The notes under the pieces: generated by a model
Database searches by the model: none
What the model saw: only the letters and a program-made list of their open reading frames with translations
Told to the model about the DNA's origin: nothing
Shown here: positions 5,769-7,600 of the stretch, piece by piece
How the letters are laid out: each line of letters starts with the position of its first letter
Numbering within the stretch: the stretch's first letter is position 1
NCBI GenBank assembly: GCA_002322865.1
Contig: DCOH01000021.1
Location: forward strand, 147,291-154,890
Direction of reading: 5' to 3'
DNA length: 7,600 nucleotides
DNA from: Sphingobacterium sp. UBA1575
GTDB lineage: Bacteria > Bacteroidota > Bacteroidia > Sphingobacteriales > Sphingobacteriaceae
Made by a program: the position numbers and the translations under genes

Positions 5769-6647
5769 ATGGCAAATTTAAAAGAAGTTAGAAACCGGAT
5801 TACCTCCGTATCCTCTACGCAACAGATTACCAAAGCGATGAAAATGGTATCTGCAGCGAAGTTGAAACGTGCGACGAATGCAATCGTTCAATTGCGTCCT
5901 TATGCGACAAAATTGAGAGAGATCTTAGCGCAAGTTTCAGCATCTGTAGAGGGTAATAACTCGCCTTTTACCCAAGATCGTATCCCTACGAAGGTGTTGA
6001 TCATCGTGGTGACTTCCAATAGGGGATTGGCGGGGGCTTTTAATGCGAATGCTATCAAAACGGCAAACAACTTGATCGCGAATAAATATGCAGATCAATT
6101 TGCCAGAGGTGATGTGAGCATTATTGCTATCGGTAAAAGAGGTCATGATTTCTTCACTAGACGTAGCTTCAATGTCATCGGAAACCATAATGAACTTTTC
6201 AATAATCTAGATTTTGAAAATGTTTCTAAGGTTACTGAATATGCCATGGAGCAGTTCAAAGAAGGAAATATTGATCGTGTTGAGGTGGTTTATAACCAAT
6301 TCCGTAATGCTGCTGTTCAGATTTTGACTTCCGAGCAAATCTTACCTCTATTGCCAGAAGAGAAAAATGAAGATGTAGCTGAATTGGATTATATCATCGA
6401 GCCATCGAAAGAAAAGATCATTGAAGAGCTTATTCCAAAAGCGATCAAGATCCAGTTGTACAAAGCGGTATTGGATTCGAATGCTTCGGAACATGGTGCG
6501 CGTATGACTGCAATGGATAAAGCGACAGAGAATGCGGGGGATTTATTACGTCAATTGAAATTGTCGTACAACCAAGCTCGTCAGGCTGCTATTACAACCG
6601 AGTTAACTGAGATTGTTTCCGGTGCTGCAGCGTTGTCCAACGGATAA
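5769..6647 (+). CDS. atpG: ATP synthase F1 subunit gamma (central rotor shaft)
   Basis: Gamma is the rotating shaft that couples the c-ring to the alpha3beta3 head. At 292 residues it matches the family (about 287-300). The N-terminal helix has Ile-Thr-Ser-Val-x-x-Thr-Gln-Gln-Ile-Thr-Lys-Ala-Met-Lys-Met-Val (11-27), the classical shaft start. The Rossmann-like middle domain includes Ser-Asn-Arg-Gly-Leu-Ala-Gly (83-89). The C-terminal signature is Ser-Glu-His-Gly-Ala-Arg-Met-x-Ala-Met...Ala-Thr-Glu-Asn-Ala (240-256), and the terminal helix ends Ile-Thr-Thr-Glu-Leu-x-Glu-Ile-Val-Ser-Gly-Ala (275-286). The stop is doubled (TAA TAA, 6645-6650) and a terminator follows within 21 bp, so this is the last gene of the operon. 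The start ATG lies 10 bp after the heptamer array, with no Shine-Dalgarno. Confidence 0.96.
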   Translation: MANLKEVRNRITSVSSTQQITKAMKMVSAAKLKRATNAIVQLRPYATKLREILAQVSASVEGNNSPFTQDRIPTKVLIIVVTSNRGLAGAFNANAIKTANNLIANKYADQFARGDVSIIAIGKRGHDFFTRRSFNVIGNHNELFNNLDFENVSKVTEYAMEQFKEGNIDRVEVVYNQFRNAAVQILTSEQILPLLPEEKNEDVAELDYIIEPSKEKIIEELIPKAIKIQLYKAVLDSNASEHGARMTAMDKATENAGDLLRQLKLSYNQARQAAITTELTEIVSGAAALSNG

Positions 6648-6670
6648 TAAAACAATTAAATTCTATAAGG

Positions 6671-6700
6671 AAAAGCCATGATTTATTCATGGCTTTTTTT
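6671..6700 (+). terminator. Rho-independent terminator of the atp operon
   Basis: AAAAGCCATGA (6671-6681) pairs perfectly with TCATGGCTTTT (6687-6697) around a 5-nt loop (TTTAT), and the right arm runs into seven consecutive T residues (6694-6700). The A-run/T-run symmetry means it could also work on the opposite strand. Its place 21 bp after the double stop of atpG, with an independent gene downstream, marks the operon end and shows that atpD and atpC are not part of this transcript. Confidence 0.9.
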
Positions 6701-6920
6701 ATTTGCTGTATTTAGGAAGTCCATCTTCTATATTTTTGAATTCTCTTTTCTTGAATTCTCTCAATTTTTGACCATTATCCTTCTTTTGTCAAAAAAATAG
6801 TTTTTTCTTTTATTTATGGGCTTATTGGTTATTTTTGTTTTTAACTCAAAAGCAAACGAATTCTTTTTTAGATGGTTTAGTTAGATAGACCGGCTTTTTT
6901 TAGATTTATTAATTGTTGTT
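6701..6920. other. A/T-rich intergenic region with candidate -7 elements and an 11-bp direct repeat
   Basis: No coding frame is supported here. Two matches to the Bacteroidota -7 box TAnnTTTG occur on the + strand: TATTTTTG at 6731-6738 (a TTTG at 6702-6705 lies 25 bp upstream, slightly too far) and TATTTTTG at 6830-6837 (no -33 element seen). Either could start transcription of the hydroxylase gene, with leaders of roughly 175 or 75 nt. TTGAATTCTCT occurs twice, at 6736-6746 and 6751-6761, spaced 15 bp start to start; the first copy overlaps the end of the upstream -7 box. Poly-T stretches at 6801-6810 and 6893-6901 are unexplained. Confidence 0.5.
6830..6837 (+). promoter_or_regulatory. Candidate -7 promoter element for the hydroxylase gene
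   Basis: TATTTTTG fits TAnnTTTG and is the closest such element to the ATG at 6921, giving a leader of about 75-80 nt. The lack of a -33 TTG and the high T content of the region keep this tentative. Confidence 0.35.
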
Positions 6921-7553
6921 ATGGCCAAGAAATTATATGTATCCAATTCTACAGAGTCCAGTCGGATGTTTAAAAATGACTTTCTGGAGTCGCTGACCAA
7001 AGTGCATTGGTCGGTTCCTTTGATCTTTTGGATCCCGGTTATTGTGTTCTTTGTTTGGAGGGCCTTGGTACCTGGGGAGCTTTCAGTAGGGACAGTAATT
7101 GGGTATTATCTGTTTGGATTAGCATTTTGGACCTTGGCAGAATATGTACTGCACAGGTGGGTTTTTCATTATGAACCGAGTTCAAAGTTTGGCCAGCGGA
7201 TACATTTTATCTTTCATGGTGTGCATCATGATTTTCCGAAGGATAGGTTGAGGTTGGTAATGCCATTGTCGGCAAGTATTCCAATGGCTGCGATTATTTA
7301 TTTACTTTTTAGTTTATTTTTTGGGCAGTATGTATTGGGGGCATTTTTTGGTGGTTTTTTGATGGGGTATTTGATTTATGATGAATGCCATTATGCCATG
7401 CACCATGCGAATTTTAAATCGGGACTGTTTAAGAAGATCAAGGATCATCATATGTTGCACCATTATGCCGAACCGGATAGGGGCTTTGGTGTGAGTTCGA
7501 TGATTTGGGATGTTATTTTTGGCTCTGGGTTTAAGAGGGGGAAAGGGAAGTAG
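6921..7553 (+). CDS. Fatty acid 2-hydroxylase / sterol desaturase superfamily membrane enzyme
   Basis: This 210-residue membrane protein has hydrophobic segments at about 31-50, 56-76, 113-134 and 137-153. It also has the complete histidine set of the fatty acid hydroxylase family: H78-x4-H83, H99-x2-H102-H103, H157-x3-H161 and H177-x2-H180-H181. The ten histidines match the spacing of the metal-binding residues of yeast Scs7, a ceramide-acyl 2-hydroxylase, so an active two-metal centre is likely. The yeast N-terminal cytochrome b5 domain is absent, so electrons must come from a separate partner. In Bacteroidota the product would be 2-hydroxy fatty acyl chains of sphingolipids or related membrane lipids; the substrate is inferred. 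It has its own transcription unit after the atp terminator. Arginine is encoded by AGG/CGG, unlike the CGT of atpA, consistent with lower expression or a different mutational history. A carotenoid hydroxylase is a less likely alternative. Confidence 0.85.
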   Translation: MAKKLYVSNSTESSRMFKNDFLESLTKVHWSVPLIFWIPVIVFFVWRALVPGELSVGTVIGYYLFGLAFWTLAEYVLHRWVFHYEPSSKFGQRIHFIFHGVHHDFPKDRLRLVMPLSASIPMAAIIYLLFSLFFGQYVLGAFFGGFLMGYLIYDECHYAMHHANFKSGLFKKIKDHHMLHHYAEPDRGFGVSSMIWDVIFGSGFKRGKGK

Positions 7554-7567
7554 AGGGAACTTTCATT

Positions 7568-7600
7568 GTCATTGCGTATAACTTTACCCGTCATTGCGAG
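7568..7600 (+). repeat. Two GTCATTGCG motifs at window end, probable edge of an interspersed repeat
   Basis: GTCATTGCG occurs at 7568-7576 and again at 7590-7598, the second continuing as GTCATTGCGAG to the window edge. CGTCATTGCGAG is, from memory, the usual beginning of a widespread intergenic palindromic repeat of many bacteria that continues with a GCGAAGCAATC-type arm. The rest lies outside the window, so the type cannot be settled. It sits directly after the hydroxylase stop, where no intrinsic terminator is visible. Confidence 0.45.

Overview
The window carries the first six structural genes of an F-type ATP synthase operon, all on the + strand. The organism is very probably a member of the Bacteroidota, most likely Sphingobacteriaceae and Sphingobacterium-like. 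Four things point there. Start codons lack Shine-Dalgarno sequences and sit behind A/T-rich stretches. Several promoter -7 elements match the phylum's TAnnTTTG form. The gene order is atpB-E-F-H-A-G without atpD/atpC. Subunit a has a signal peptide and a large extra N-terminal domain. The genus is an inference from overall impression, not a database match.

Layout: (1) 1-756 is the 3' end of a long gene whose C-terminus looks like the helix-turn-helix (HTH_40-type) tail of a helicase. (2) 758-1419 holds a -7 promoter element, then a small AtpZ/AtpI-type membrane protein with a TTG start, then an overlapping unrecognised four-helix membrane protein. (3) 1420-1507 is a spacer with a second promoter whose -7 element overlaps a perfect 16-bp palindrome. 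(4) 1508-6647 is atpB, atpE, atpF, atpH, atpA, atpG, i.e. subunits a, c, b, delta, alpha and gamma. Within it are a long hairpin just after atpE and a 105-bp array of 7-bp repeats between atpA and atpG. (5) 6671-6700 is a strong intrinsic terminator closing the operon. (6) 6701-6920 is an A/T-rich intergenic region. (7) 6921-7553 is a fatty acid 2-hydroxylase-type membrane diiron/dizinc-fold enzyme. (8) The last ~35 bases contain two copies of GTCATTGCG, probably the edge of an interspersed repeat.

Together the atp genes encode the whole membrane Fo sector (a, b, c), the delta connector, the catalytic partner alpha and the rotor shaft gamma. Beta and epsilon must be encoded elsewhere. The AtpZ-like and four-helix proteins probably help assemble or supply the Fo rotor. 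The hydroxylase is a separate transcription unit and would modify membrane lipid acyl chains, consistent with a sphingolipid-making Bacteroidota.

I see no clearly undescribed system. The most unusual structure is the heptamer array at 5654-5758, followed by the palindrome at the atpB promoter and the hairpin after atpE.
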